Part shown: piece after piece, positions 1 to 7,335 of the stretch
Layout of the letters: the number at the start of each line of letters is the position of its first letter
Position numbering within the stretch: the stretch's first letter is position 1
Origin: Bacteroidales bacterium
Lineage (GTDB): Bacteria; Bacteroidota; Bacteroidia; Bacteroidales; JAADGE01
Assembly (NCBI GenBank): GCA_026987795.1
Contig: JALSMF010000415.1
Location: forward strand, 1-7,603
Length of the DNA stretch: 7,603 bases
Reading direction: 5' to 3'
Position numbers and translations under genes: made by a program
The notes under the pieces: generated by a model
Databases searched by the model: none
What the model was told of the DNA's origin: nothing
What the model saw: the letters and a program-made list of their open reading frames with translations, nothing else

Positions 1-1268
1 TCGGTAAAGGACTGAAGTTGGCTGTTCAAGACGGTTATAAAAACGCTTACTCTGCAATTATTGACTCAAACCTTACAACATTAATTACAGGTATAATTTT
101 ATTTGTTTTCGGACACGGTCCTATTAAAGGTTTTGCAACTACTTTAATTATAGGTATTTTAACCTCTTTATTCTCCGCAATTTTTATAACACGCTTAGTA
201 TTTACTTCAAGGTTTGCCAGAAATAAAACTACCGAATTTTATACAAAATTTACTAAAAATGCCTTTAAAAATACTAATATAGATTTTATCGGTAAACGTA
301 AGATTTTCTATGTAATTTCAGCTTCAATAATTATTCTCGGGCTTGCTTCATTATTTACGCAAGGGTTAAATTACGGCGTTGATTTCAAAGGAGGACGAAC
401 TTTTGTCGTAAAATTTGATAAACCGGTAAATACTCAAGAAATAGCAGAGTATCTCAAAGGTTCATTCGATGAAGCTCCGGAAGTGAAAACCTACGGAACT
501 TCCGATCAGGTAAAAATAATTACCAAATTTATGGTAAACAGCAAAGATGTAAATGCTGATAATATTGTCGAAGAAAAATTATATGAAGGATTGAAACCCG
601 TACTGGGAGACAATGTAACTTTAGATAAATTTCTGACTGATTACAGAGAAAGTTCGCATAAAGTCGGTCCTACGATTGCAGATGATATAAAAATTGCTGC
701 TTTATGGGCGATATTCTTCTCACTGTTAGCTATTTTCCTGTATATTTTTATAAGATTCAGAAACTGGCAATTCGGTTTGGGAGCATTAGCAGCATTAGCA
801 CACGATGTACTTATTGTAATAGGATTATATTCTTTGTTGTATAATATTATGCCTTTCTCTCTTGAAATTAATCAGGCATTTATTGCTGCAATACTGACAG
901 TTGTAGGATATTCGGTGAATGATACGGTAGTAGTGTTTGACCGGATCAGAGAATATCTTAAATTCTCCAAAACAAGAGATAAAAAGGTTCTGTATAATGA
1001 TGCGCTTAACAGTACCTTAAGTCGTACTTTTAATACATCAATGAGTACATTTATCGTATTGTTGGCAATATTTATTTTCGGAGGAGAGGCAATTCAGGGA
1101 TTTGTATTTGCATTGTTAGTAGGTATTGTAGTAGGAACGTATTCATCACTGTTCATAGCTACTCCGGTGGTATATGACTCTGTTAAACACGGAAAAACAG
1201 AAGATATATCTTCAAATAAAAAGAGAGAATATCTCGGTAAGAAGAAAAAAGAAAAAAGAAAAAAATAA
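1..1268 (+). CDS. secDF: Protein translocase SecDF fusion, C-terminal part (5' end outside window)
   Basis: This is the C-terminal part of a fused SecD-SecF subunit, the inner-membrane complex that uses the proton gradient to help Sec-exported proteins finish crossing the membrane. The frame is open from the left edge (first full codon at base 3, reading GKGLKLAVQDGY), so the TTG at 18 is an internal Leu codon and not a start. The first ~70 residues are the last SecD membrane helices. The SecF half begins around base 290 with a membrane helix, followed by the SecF motif DFKGG (bases 381-395), a periplasmic domain, and a C-terminal helix bundle with AHDV near 800 and the SecF signature GYSVNDTVVVFDRIRE starting at base 906. 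The tail is strongly basic (KKKKEKRKK), as expected for a cytoplasmic end. SecDF fusion is usual in Bacteroidota. The gene ends 22 bp before an intrinsic terminator. The identification is secure; only the N-terminal extent is unseen. Confidence 0.96.
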   Translation, partial: GKGLKLAVQDGYKNAYSAIIDSNLTTLITGIILFVFGHGPIKGFATTLIIGILTSLFSAIFITRLVFTSRFARNKTTEFYTKFTKNAFKNTNIDFIGKRKIFYVISASIIILGLASLFTQGLNYGVDFKGGRTFVVKFDKPVNTQEIAEYLKGSFDEAPEVKTYGTSDQVKIITKFMVNSKDVNADNIVEEKLYEGLKPVLGDNVTLDKFLTDYRESSHKVGPTIADDIKIAALWAIFFSLLAIFLYIFIRFRNWQFGLGALAALAHDVLIVIGLYSLLYNIMPFSLEINQAFIAAILTVVGYSVNDTVVVFDRIREYLKFSKTRDKKVLYNDALNSTLSRTFNTSMSTFIVLLAIFIFGGEAIQGFVFALLVGIVVGTYSSLFIATPVVYDSVKHGKTEDISSNKKREYLGKKKKEKRKK

Positions 1269-1289
1269 TTAAATTTAAAATTTTAATAC

Positions 1290-1318
1290 AAAGCTCTGAT
1301 TTTTTCAGGGCTTTTTTT
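1290..1318 (+). terminator. Intrinsic terminator after secDF
   Basis: The arms AAGCTCTGA (1291-1299) and TCAGGGCTT (1305-1313) form a 9-bp stem with a single G-U wobble and a 5-nt T loop, and an outer A-T pair (1290/1314) can extend it. The 3' arm runs into seven T residues (1312-1318). It lies 22 bp after the secDF stop and just before the tatA promoter candidate, so it should separate the two transcripts. Confidence 0.9.
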
Positions 1319-1320
1319 AT

Positions 1321-1328
1321 TAAATTTG
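1321..1328 (+). promoter_or_regulatory. Candidate Bacteroidota -7 promoter element for tatA
   Basis: TAAATTTG matches the Bacteroidota housekeeping -7 consensus TAnnTTTG exactly. It comes directly after the secDF terminator and 15 bp before the preferred tatA ATG, so the transcript would have a very short leader. No convincing -33 TTTG box is visible at the usual ~19-nt spacing, and the sequence there is T-rich terminator. Placement supports the call, but eight degenerate bases in AT-rich DNA can match by chance. Confidence 0.4.
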
Positions 1329-1343
1329 AAAAAAATAATAATT

Positions 1344-1610
1344 ATGACAATTCTATTTATAAGCGGAGGGGAAATTGTTTTTATTTTACTGATTATTCTC
1401 TTGCTTTTCGGAGCAGATAAATTACCGGAAATTGCAAGAATGGCAGGAAAAGGAATAAAGCAGTTCAAAGATGCGGCAGAAGACATAAAAAAAGAAGTTA
1501 CTAAAGAAGAGAGTGAAATTGTCGAGGACTTGAAAGAAATAAAAAAAACAGCCCAAGATTTGAAAAAAAATGTAAACAAGTACAAAATATTTGAAAATAA
1601 TGATTCCTGA
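1344..1610 (+). CDS. tatA: Twin-arginine translocase subunit, TatA/E family
   Basis: This encodes an 88-residue TatA/E-family subunit, which oligomerises to form the pathway through which folded twin-arginine proteins cross the inner membrane. It starts with a short N-terminus (MTILFISGGE), then one membrane helix at residues ~10-22. The family hinge motif FGADKLPEIAR (22-32) follows, then an amphipathic helix (GKGIKQFKDAAEDI) and a charged, Lys/Glu-rich coiled-coil-like tail. ATG 1344 is chosen over the in-frame TTG at 1326 because the TTG lies inside the putative -7 promoter element and the ATG gives the usual N-terminus. There is no Shine-Dalgarno sequence. The polar residue at the start of the helix is Glu10, which is TatB-like in proteobacteria, but the hinge and short length fit TatA/E. 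No tatC lies within the window. The stop codon overlaps a candidate start (ATG 1600) of the next gene, suggesting co-transcription and possible translational coupling. Confidence 0.9.
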   Translation: MTILFISGGEIVFILLIILLLFGADKLPEIARMAGKGIKQFKDAAEDIKKEVTKEESEIVEDLKEIKKTAQDLKKNVNKYKIFENNDS

Positions 1611-1662
1611 TATTTCATTTACCGAAAAAAAATTCTGTGGAAAGTATAAATATAGTAAATAA
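1600..1662 (+). other. Out-of-frame candidate native start of the ATP-grasp gene, with A8 frameshift site
   Basis: ATG 1600 overlaps the tatA stop (TGA 1608-1610) and opens a 20-codon frame beginning MIPDISFTEK, which ends at TAA 1660-1662. A run of eight A residues (1625-1632) lies inside it. Removing one A would join this start in frame to the large downstream protein (MIPDISFTEKNSVESINIV). The fused N-terminus would remove the need for a GTG start and restore the tight gene overlap typical of such operons. This could be a sequencing or assembly indel, a real mutation rescued by GTG initiation, or slippage on the A run. Sequence alone does not decide between them. Confidence 0.5.
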
Positions 1663-4621
1663 TATTTTGGAAACAGCTTATACAAAAAGTGATGTTTTGT
1701 ATAAACTAATGAATTTCAGAGTCAGAAAAATACTGCTGGTCGCTCATCTGTACGATGCTTTAAGTATAGAAAGAGAAGGACGCTTAGACGATGCCGTAAG
1801 AGGTGATTATTTTAAAATGAACTTATCATATGCTCCGGAAATCATAAAAGCATTATCATATCGTGATGCTCTGAGAAAACTTAGAAAATCAGATTTTGAC
1901 CTTGTAATTATAATGGCGGGAATTGATAAAAGAACTCCTCTTAAAATTGCGGAAAGAATTAACCTTACTCACCCTGACATTCCCGTATATTTGCTTGTTA
2001 ATAATAATGCCGATATAACATATTATAAAAAAAACAGAGATAAACTGAAAGGAATTGAGAATATATTTGTTTGGAACGGAGACTCAAATATATTTCTTAC
2101 CATAGTAAAACTTTTGGAAGACAGTAAAAATGTTAAAGATGATACGAAAATAGGTTTGTCGAGAATAATATTATTGGTAGAAGATACAGAAAGGTATTAC
2201 TCCAGATATCTTCCTTTTTTGTATAAAAGTGTTATGGAGCAAACTCAGAGGATAATTGATGATACCGATAAATCCGATGATTTACAAAAGTTGCTTAAAA
2301 TGCGGTTAAGACCCAAAATATTGTTGGCTACAAATTATGAAGATGCAATTAGTATTTATAAAAAATACAAAAAATATATATTAAGTGTCATTTCAGACGT
2401 AAAATTTCCTAAAAACGGTGTTTTGAACAAAAAAGCAGGTTTTTTGCTTATCAGATATATTAAAAATAAAACACCCGACGTTCCTACGGCAATCCAATCT
2501 TCAGATATAAAAAATAAAGAACTTGCCGAAACTAAGTATAAATCAAGATTTATTGACAAAAATTCTCCGAGTCTGCTTGCCGATATTATGGATTTTATTA
2601 TGTATAACCTCGGTTTCGGAGATTTTATTTTCAGAAACAACAAAGGAGAAGAGGTAGCCAGAGCAGCAGATATGGAAGATTTTTACAGAAGACTGCACGA
2701 TATAAGCGATGAAAGTTTGGCATATCACGCCGGAAAAAACCATTTTTCACTTTGGCTCAGAGCCAGAGGAGAGTTAAATCTTGCCGATGAAATTCAACCT
2801 CTTAAAAATGATGATTTCGATACTGTTGATGACTTAAGAAAACATTTAATAAAATCATTTTTTGACAACAGAGTCGAGAAAAATAAAGGTAAAATTATCA
2901 GTGTTGACGACCCGGTAGTTACTCACGAAAGCAATATAGGTTTGCTGGCATCGGGTGCTCTCGGAGGAAAGGGCAGAGGAATTGCGTTTATAAATAATTT
3001 AATACATAATTTTGACATAAATCAATACATAGGCGGAATAAAAATAAAAACCCCTAAAACATTCATTATAGGAACAGATGAATATGATACTTTTATTAAA
3101 AACAACAATCTTTTTGAAAAAGCAGGCAAAGAAACCGACAGAGAAAAATTATATGAGCTTTTCTCAAAAAACAGTTTAAGTCCTTTGCTCGTAAGAAGGC
3201 TGCTTAAAGTGCTGGAACTCATAGATAAACCGCTTGCGGTAAGGTCGTCCGGATTGTTTGAAGACTCTCTCATGCAGCCTTTTGCCGGAGTGTTTTCAAC
3301 ATATTTGCTGCCTAATAACCATTCTGATATAACTCACAGGCTTAAAGAGTTAATTACGGCAATAAAACTTGTTTTTGCTTCCGTTTTTTCGGAAATATCT
3401 AAGAATTACATAAATGCCGTAAATTATGAAATTGAAGAAGAAAAAATGGCAATTGTTATTCAGGAAGTTGTCGGAAACAAATACGAAGATTATTATTTTC
3501 CGCATATAAGCGGAACGGCTCAATCGTTTAATTATTATCCTTTCGGAAGAATAAAACCGGAAGACGGTGCAGCCGTAACCGCAATAGGATTAGGTATTTA
3601 TGTTGTTGAAGGGGAAAAAGCATATAGGTTTTCGCCTAAATATCCGACATTGCAAAACCATTCTGAAAAAGATTTGTTTATGAATACCCAAACTGAATTT
3701 TTTGCCGTTGACCTGAAAAAAGAAAGCATTGATTTTAAAAAAGGAGAAACAGCCGGCTTAATTCGTTTGTCGATATCAGATGCAGAAAGGATTAATAAAG
3801 ACAGAATAAAACATTGTCTTTCTGTGTATAACCCTGATAATAATGCCATTTATCCCGGAATTGATAAAACAGGACCGAGAATTGTTAATTTTGCAAACAT
3901 ATTGAAATATAACTACATACCGCTTGCCGATACAATATCTTCAATTTTGCATATTATGAAAGAAACTATGGGCTCGCCCGTTGAAATTGAATTTGCGGTT
4001 GATTTGAACCTTGACGAAGACAGAGAAGCGGCATTTTATTTGTTACAGGTAAAACCGTTAATAGGAAATGCACAAGATTATGAAATAAATATTTCTAAAC
4101 TGAATACGGATAAGGCATTATTGTTTTCGGAAAATGCTATGGGCAACGGCAAAATAAAAAATATAAAAGACGTAATATATGTTCCTCCCGAAACATTCGA
4201 TAAATCAAAGACGGATATTATTGCAAAAGAGATTGATGCTTTTAACAAGAAAATGATTGAAGAAGATAAGCAATATGTATTAATCGGTCCGGGAAGGTGG
4301 GGAACTCGAGATAAGTGGATAGGTATTCCGGTAAATTGGACACAAATTTCGAAAGCTAAAGTTATAGCAGAAACAAGTCTTGATGATTTTCCGCTGGAAG
4401 CATCGGCAGGCTCTCATTTTTTTCATAACGTAACATCAATGAACGTAGCATATTTATCCGTTAATCACAGAAGCAGTAAGTGCTTTATAAAGTGGGATAT
4501 GCTTAAAGAGCAAAGACTTATTGAAGAAACGGAATTTGTAAAGCATATTGAGTTTGAAAAAGAACTGCAAATTCGTATTGACGGGAAAAAACGTATTGCC
4601 GTTATAAGTCCCGGAAAATAA
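1637..4621 (+). CDS. Tandem receiver-like plus PEP-synthase-type ATP-grasp (PPDK_N) protein of unknown function
   Basis: This 994-residue protein belongs to a Bacteroidota family often labelled 'phosphoenolpyruvate synthase' or 'PEP/pyruvate-binding domain protein', but its role is unknown to me. Residues ~28-155 form a receiver-like domain (KILLVAHLYDA) without a phosphoacceptor Asp at the expected place. Residues ~175-325 form a second receiver with an apparently full residue set: E182/D183, phosphoacceptor D254 in ISDVKFP, S288/S289 and K308. Its first helix region is about 30 residues longer than usual. A PPDK_N-like ATP-grasp domain follows, with GGKGRG (443-448), AVRSSGLFEDS (534-544), PFAGVFSTYLLPN (548-560) and a closing LLQVKPL (802-808). 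The last ~185 residues are a family-specific domain with GPGRWGTRD (884-892) and GSHFFH (925-930). The swivelling phosphohistidine domain and the PEP/pyruvate barrel are missing, so it should not make PEP. GTG 1637 is the first start in the open frame; see the A8 note for a probable upstream ATG. ATG 1712 is a further option. It is probably co-transcribed with tatA. Confidence 0.9.
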   Translation: MESINIVNNILETAYTKSDVLYKLMNFRVRKILLVAHLYDALSIEREGRLDDAVRGDYFKMNLSYAPEIIKALSYRDALRKLRKSDFDLVIIMAGIDKRTPLKIAERINLTHPDIPVYLLVNNNADITYYKKNRDKLKGIENIFVWNGDSNIFLTIVKLLEDSKNVKDDTKIGLSRIILLVEDTERYYSRYLPFLYKSVMEQTQRIIDDTDKSDDLQKLLKMRLRPKILLATNYEDAISIYKKYKKYILSVISDVKFPKNGVLNKKAGFLLIRYIKNKTPDVPTAIQSSDIKNKELAETKYKSRFIDKNSPSLLADIMDFIMYNLGFGDFIFRNNKGEEVARAADMEDFYRRLHDISDESLAYHAGKNHFSLWLRARGELNLADEIQPLKNDDFDTVDDLRKHLIKSFFDNRVEKNKGKIISVDDPVVTHESNIGLLASGALGGKGRGIAFINNLIHNFDINQYIGGIKIKTPKTFIIGTDEYDTFIKNNNLFEKAGKETDREKLYELFSKNSLSPLLVRRLLKVLELIDKPLAVRSSGLFEDSLMQPFAGVFSTYLLPNNHSDITHRLKELITAIKLVFASVFSEISKNYINAVNYEIEEEKMAIVIQEVVGNKYEDYYFPHISGTAQSFNYYPFGRIKPEDGAAVTAIGLGIYVVEGEKAYRFSPKYPTLQNHSEKDLFMNTQTEFFAVDLKKESIDFKKGETAGLIRLSISDAERINKDRIKHCLSVYNPDNNAIYPGIDKTGPRIVNFANILKYNYIPLADTISSILHIMKETMGSPVEIEFAVDLNLDEDREAAFYLLQVKPLIGNAQDYEINISKLNTDKALLFSENAMGNGKIKNIKDVIYVPPETFDKSKTDIIAKEIDAFNKKMIEEDKQYVLIGPGRWGTRDKWIGIPVNWTQISKAKVIAETSLDDFPLEASAGSHFFHNVTSMNVAYLSVNHRSSKCFIKWDMLKEQRLIEETEFVKHIEFEKELQIRIDGKKRIAVISPGK

Positions 4622-6127
4622 TTAAGCTGAATGTGCATCTTTCAGTAAATCGTTAACTGTTTTAACAGGATTAAACACTGAAATCGGAACTTCAACGAAA
4701 ATAGTATTCCAGTCTGCCATTGCACCGTTCCAAAGTCCCGGAAGTTCTAATGCTTTCAACTCCTTTCCGTCTTTTGATTTTTGAGATATAAATCCCGTAT
4801 TTTCATCAACAAATTTGTTTAAATCAAATTTTTTACCGGTATAATCTCTAACGCTTAAAACTAAATCTACGGGATTAAAGTGTGTTGCATTTTTTACGAT
4901 TTCGGCTTTTTCGGGATTGCTCATATCAATTTGTGCACTTTCAACAATTTGCAGTGATACCGAACCGCTTTCTTTTTGCACAAAAAACGGACCTCCGCCG
5001 GGTTCGCCTTCATTTTTTACCATACCGCAAACTCGCAGCGGACGATTTAATTTTTCGATAAGGTATTCTGCTTTTTCGGCATCTGATTTTGATATGAATT
5101 TATTGTCGAGAGTTGCGAAAAACTCGGTTTCAAGAAAATTTTTAATTTCGTTGATAAGTTTTTTATCGTAATATTTTTTAAGCAGCCTGATATAATTAAA
5201 AATTTTATCTCTTGTTTCGATTAAAATTCCGGCAATTGCTTTTTTATATGTTACGGTATCATTTTTAAGCCTGTCCGGCACTACGTTATCAATATTTTTT
5301 ATGAAAATAATATCGGCTTCAATATCGTTGAGGTTTTCGATTAATGCACCGTGCCCGCCGGGTCTGAAAAGTATTGACCCGTCACTGTTTCTGAAAATAT
5401 TGTTTTTTAAATCAACAGCGATTGTATCTGTTGACGGTTTTTGAGTTGAAAAACTTATAATATATTGAGTATTAAATCGTTCTTCGTATTTGCCTGTCAG
5501 TTTATCCGTATGTTTTTTGAATATTTTCGTATGCTCCGGAGATACTGTAAAGTGAATTTTAACACCGTTTTTTGATTTTGCGTATTCTCCGCCTTCTGCA
5601 AGATGCTCTTCGGCAGCTGTGCGTTCTTCATTTTTGTATTTATGAAATTTAAGCAGTCCTTTCGGCAGATTACCGTAATTTAAGCCTGTCTTCGTCAGCA
5701 AATATTTTAATACTTTTTTATGCTCTTTTTTTAAGTCGCTTTCTTTATTGCAACATTTCTTTAAATCGTTATAAAAAGCAAATTTTTCAATATTCATAAA
5801 GAAATTATATGCCGAGTTAAAGCTTTTATCTTCATTTATGCTTTTTTCGTTGTTTAAAACAGCAAATAACTCTTTAAACATTCGGCTTGCCGCTCCTGAT
5901 GCCGGAATAAACTTTACTATATCTTCGTTATTATGTTTTTTTTCAAATATTGATATGTAAAAATCTCTGTCTTTATCGCTTAATTTTACAATTCCGTTTT
6001 TTATAGTTGCAGGTGCGACAATATTTGCGTAAGGAAACCCTTTTTTGAATTGATTTATTTGTTTTTCAACAGTTTTAGGGTCTATACCTTTTGCTTTAAA
6101 TTGTTCTGAATCTTTTTCCGTAAACAT
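4622..6127 (-). CDS. DUF4301 family protein, possible sugar-nucleotide pyrophosphorylase-like fold
   Basis: This 501-residue protein matches what I know of the DUF4301 family, typically ~500 residues and found in Bacteroidota, with no established function that I know of. It has no signal peptide or membrane helix, so it is probably cytoplasmic. Recognisable motifs are KFIPASGAASRMFKEL (72-87), HFTVSPEHTKIF (192-203), FRPGGHGALIENLND (254-268), FIKNIDNVVPD (275-285), CGMVKNEGEPGGGPFFV (367-383) and LPGLWNGAMADWNTIFVEV (462-480). The first four resemble, in order and spacing, the nucleotide-binding loop, the PGG(N/H)G loop and the metal-binding DN region of UDP-sugar pyrophosphorylases; that link is my inference. 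The start is ATG 6127, with a good -7 promoter element about 30 bp upstream and no Shine-Dalgarno sequence. It converges on the ATP-grasp gene with abutting stop codons. Confidence 0.88.
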   Translation of the reverse strand: MFTEKDSEQFKAKGIDPKTVEKQINQFKKGFPYANIVAPATIKNGIVKLSDKDRDFYISIFEKKHNNEDIVKFIPASGAASRMFKELFAVLNNEKSINEDKSFNSAYNFFMNIEKFAFYNDLKKCCNKESDLKKEHKKVLKYLLTKTGLNYGNLPKGLLKFHKYKNEERTAAEEHLAEGGEYAKSKNGVKIHFTVSPEHTKIFKKHTDKLTGKYEERFNTQYIISFSTQKPSTDTIAVDLKNNIFRNSDGSILFRPGGHGALIENLNDIEADIIFIKNIDNVVPDRLKNDTVTYKKAIAGILIETRDKIFNYIRLLKKYYDKKLINEIKNFLETEFFATLDNKFISKSDAEKAEYLIEKLNRPLRVCGMVKNEGEPGGGPFFVQKESGSVSLQIVESAQIDMSNPEKAEIVKNATHFNPVDLVLSVRDYTGKKFDLNKFVDENTGFISQKSKDGKELKALELPGLWNGAMADWNTIFVEVPISVFNPVKTVNDLLKDAHSA

Positions 6128-6155
6128 TTTTAACTTATTGATAACGTGAGTTTCG

Positions 6156-6186
6156 CAAATATAGGAATTATTATTGTCCGGGTAAA
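6156..6186 (-). promoter_or_regulatory. Candidate Bacteroidota promoter for the DUF4301 gene
   Basis: Read on the minus strand, TATATTTG (6163-6156) matches the TAnnTTTG -7 element exactly. TTTA (6186-6183) lies 19 nt upstream, matching three of four bases of the -33 TTTG box at the consensus spacing. Transcription would begin near 6149, giving a ~20-nt leader to ATG 6127. The site lies entirely within the 66-bp gap after the glycerate kinase stop, so DUF4301 probably has its own promoter even if some read-through occurs. Confidence 0.6.
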
Positions 6187-6193
6187 GTAAATT

Positions 6194-7297
6194 TCAGTAA
6201 ATAATTTCTTTTAAAACTCTGTTTATATGTTGCGTTGATAACTCTTTTGCTTTTTTGCTGCCCGGAAATTTTTTAAACAAAGGAAATACCTTGCAGTTTT
6301 TGTTTATTACGTTTATGTCTGATATTCCGCAAATTACCGCAACCGGGATTTTAAACTTTTCGGCTTTTTTAATTATTGTGCCTGTAAGTTTTCCCCGGAG
6401 GCTTTGTGCATCAAATTTTCCTTCGCCGGTAATTATTAAATCTGCATTTTTTATTAAGTTGTCGAAACTTACAAGTTCAAGAAGGGTTTCTGCTCCCGGC
6501 TTAAGCTCGGCATTAAAAAAAAACTTACTGCCGGCTCCGAAACCTCCGGCGGCTCCGCAACCGTTACAATTATTTATGTTAATACCGTATTTTTTTTGTA
6601 CAATATCTGCAAAATTGCGAAGACCTTTGTCAAGAAGCTCTGTATCTTTCAGGCTTGCTCCTTTTTGCTTTGCAAAAACATAAGCTGCTCCGTTTTTGCC
6701 GTATAGCGGATTTTTTACGTCATATAAGGCAATAAAATTTATATTTCTGAGATTGAAGTTTAAGTTTTCATTACTTATTTCTGCAATTTTTATCAAGTTT
6801 TTACCGTTTATTTTAAGGTTTTTACCGCTTTTATCTTTAAAAACGAACCCTAATGCAGAGGCTGCTCCGCATCCGGCATCGTTGGTTGCACTGCCTCCCA
6901 AAGTAAGGAAAATATTTTTTGCACCTTTTTTTACGGCATCGGCAATTAGTTCTCCCGTTCCGTATGAACTTGTGTATAACGGATTTTGATATTCTTTTTT
7001 TAGGAGGTGTAATCCGGATGCTGCTGATATTTCAATTATTGCTGTTTTTTTTGTTTCAGAAAAAAAGTAGTTTGTATTTATAATTTCAAAAACAGGATTA
7101 TTAACCGTAATACTGACAGGCTTTGCGTTAAAAAAGGGTGCTGATATTTCGGCAGTTCCTTCACCGCCGTCGGCAAGCGGAATTTCTGTGATTTCTGCCC
7201 CTGGAATTATATTTTTTAAGTTTTGAGAAATTATACTCGTAATTTCGCGGGCAGAGAATGTATCTTTAAATTTATCGGGAGCAATTACAATTTTCAC
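6194..7297 (-). CDS. Glycerate kinase (glycerate 2-kinase, GlxK/GarK family)
   Basis: The enzyme transfers phosphate from ATP to D-glycerate, in this family usually giving 2-phosphoglycerate, which feeds glyoxylate, glycerate or serine-derived carbon into lower glycolysis. Family motifs occur in order (numbering from the GTG start): KIVIAPDKFKDT (2-13), ADGGEGTAE (42-50), TLGGSATNDAGCGAA (132-146), LYDVKNPLYGKNGAAY (191-206), GCGAAGGFGAG (246-256) and ITGEGKFDAQSLRGK (289-303). The protein is 367 residues, close to the usual 370-380. GTG 7297 is preferred because it gives the normal family N-terminus MKIVIAPD. The in-frame TTG at 7333 would add 12 residues with no family counterpart, though it sits only 2 nt after the upstream stop. 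The kinase is probably co-transcribed with the membrane protein gene upstream. No intrinsic terminator is visible after it. Confidence 0.94.
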   Translation of the reverse strand: MKIVIAPDKFKDTFSAREITSIISQNLKNIIPGAEITEIPLADGGEGTAEISAPFFNAKPVSITVNNPVFEIINTNYFFSETKKTAIIEISAASGLHLLKKEYQNPLYTSSYGTGELIADAVKKGAKNIFLTLGGSATNDAGCGAASALGFVFKDKSGKNLKINGKNLIKIAEISNENLNFNLRNINFIALYDVKNPLYGKNGAAYVFAKQKGASLKDTELLDKGLRNFADIVQKKYGININNCNGCGAAGGFGAGSKFFFNAELKPGAETLLELVSFDNLIKNADLIITGEGKFDAQSLRGKLTGTIIKKAEKFKIPVAVICGISDINVINKNCKVFPLFKKFPGSKKAKELSTQHINRVLKEIIY

Positions 7298-7335
7298 GAT
7301 TTCCGGAAATAGAGAAAATTCGGACGTATTCAATT

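Noticed and set aside
1326..1343. TTG start adding six residues (MKKIII) to TatA
   Set aside because: The TTG is the end of a TAnnTTTG promoter match, and ATG 1344 gives the usual short TatA N-terminus before the membrane helix.
1283..1618. Open reading frame of 111 codons on the minus strand across tatA
   Set aside because: It is the low-complexity antisense shadow of tatA and runs through the secDF terminator. Its product is a Phe/Ser/Ile-rich string with no family features. The other minus-strand frames within 2356-3849 and plus-strand frames within 4917-6989 are shadows of the same kind.
4582..4613. Possible terminator hairpin at the end of the ATP-grasp gene (CGGGA with TCCCG, inner AACG with CGTT)
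   Set aside because: The pairing is broken by internal loops, lies in coding sequence and is not followed by a T run.
1637..4621. Annotation as phosphoenolpyruvate synthase (ppsA)
   Set aside because: Only the ATP-grasp part is similar. The phosphohistidine swivel motif and the PEP/pyruvate-binding barrel are absent from the 994 residues.
6180..6206. TTTACT direct repeat between the glycerate kinase end and the DUF4301 promoter
   Set aside because: Two 6-bp copies in AT-rich sequence are expected by chance and show no further repeat structure.
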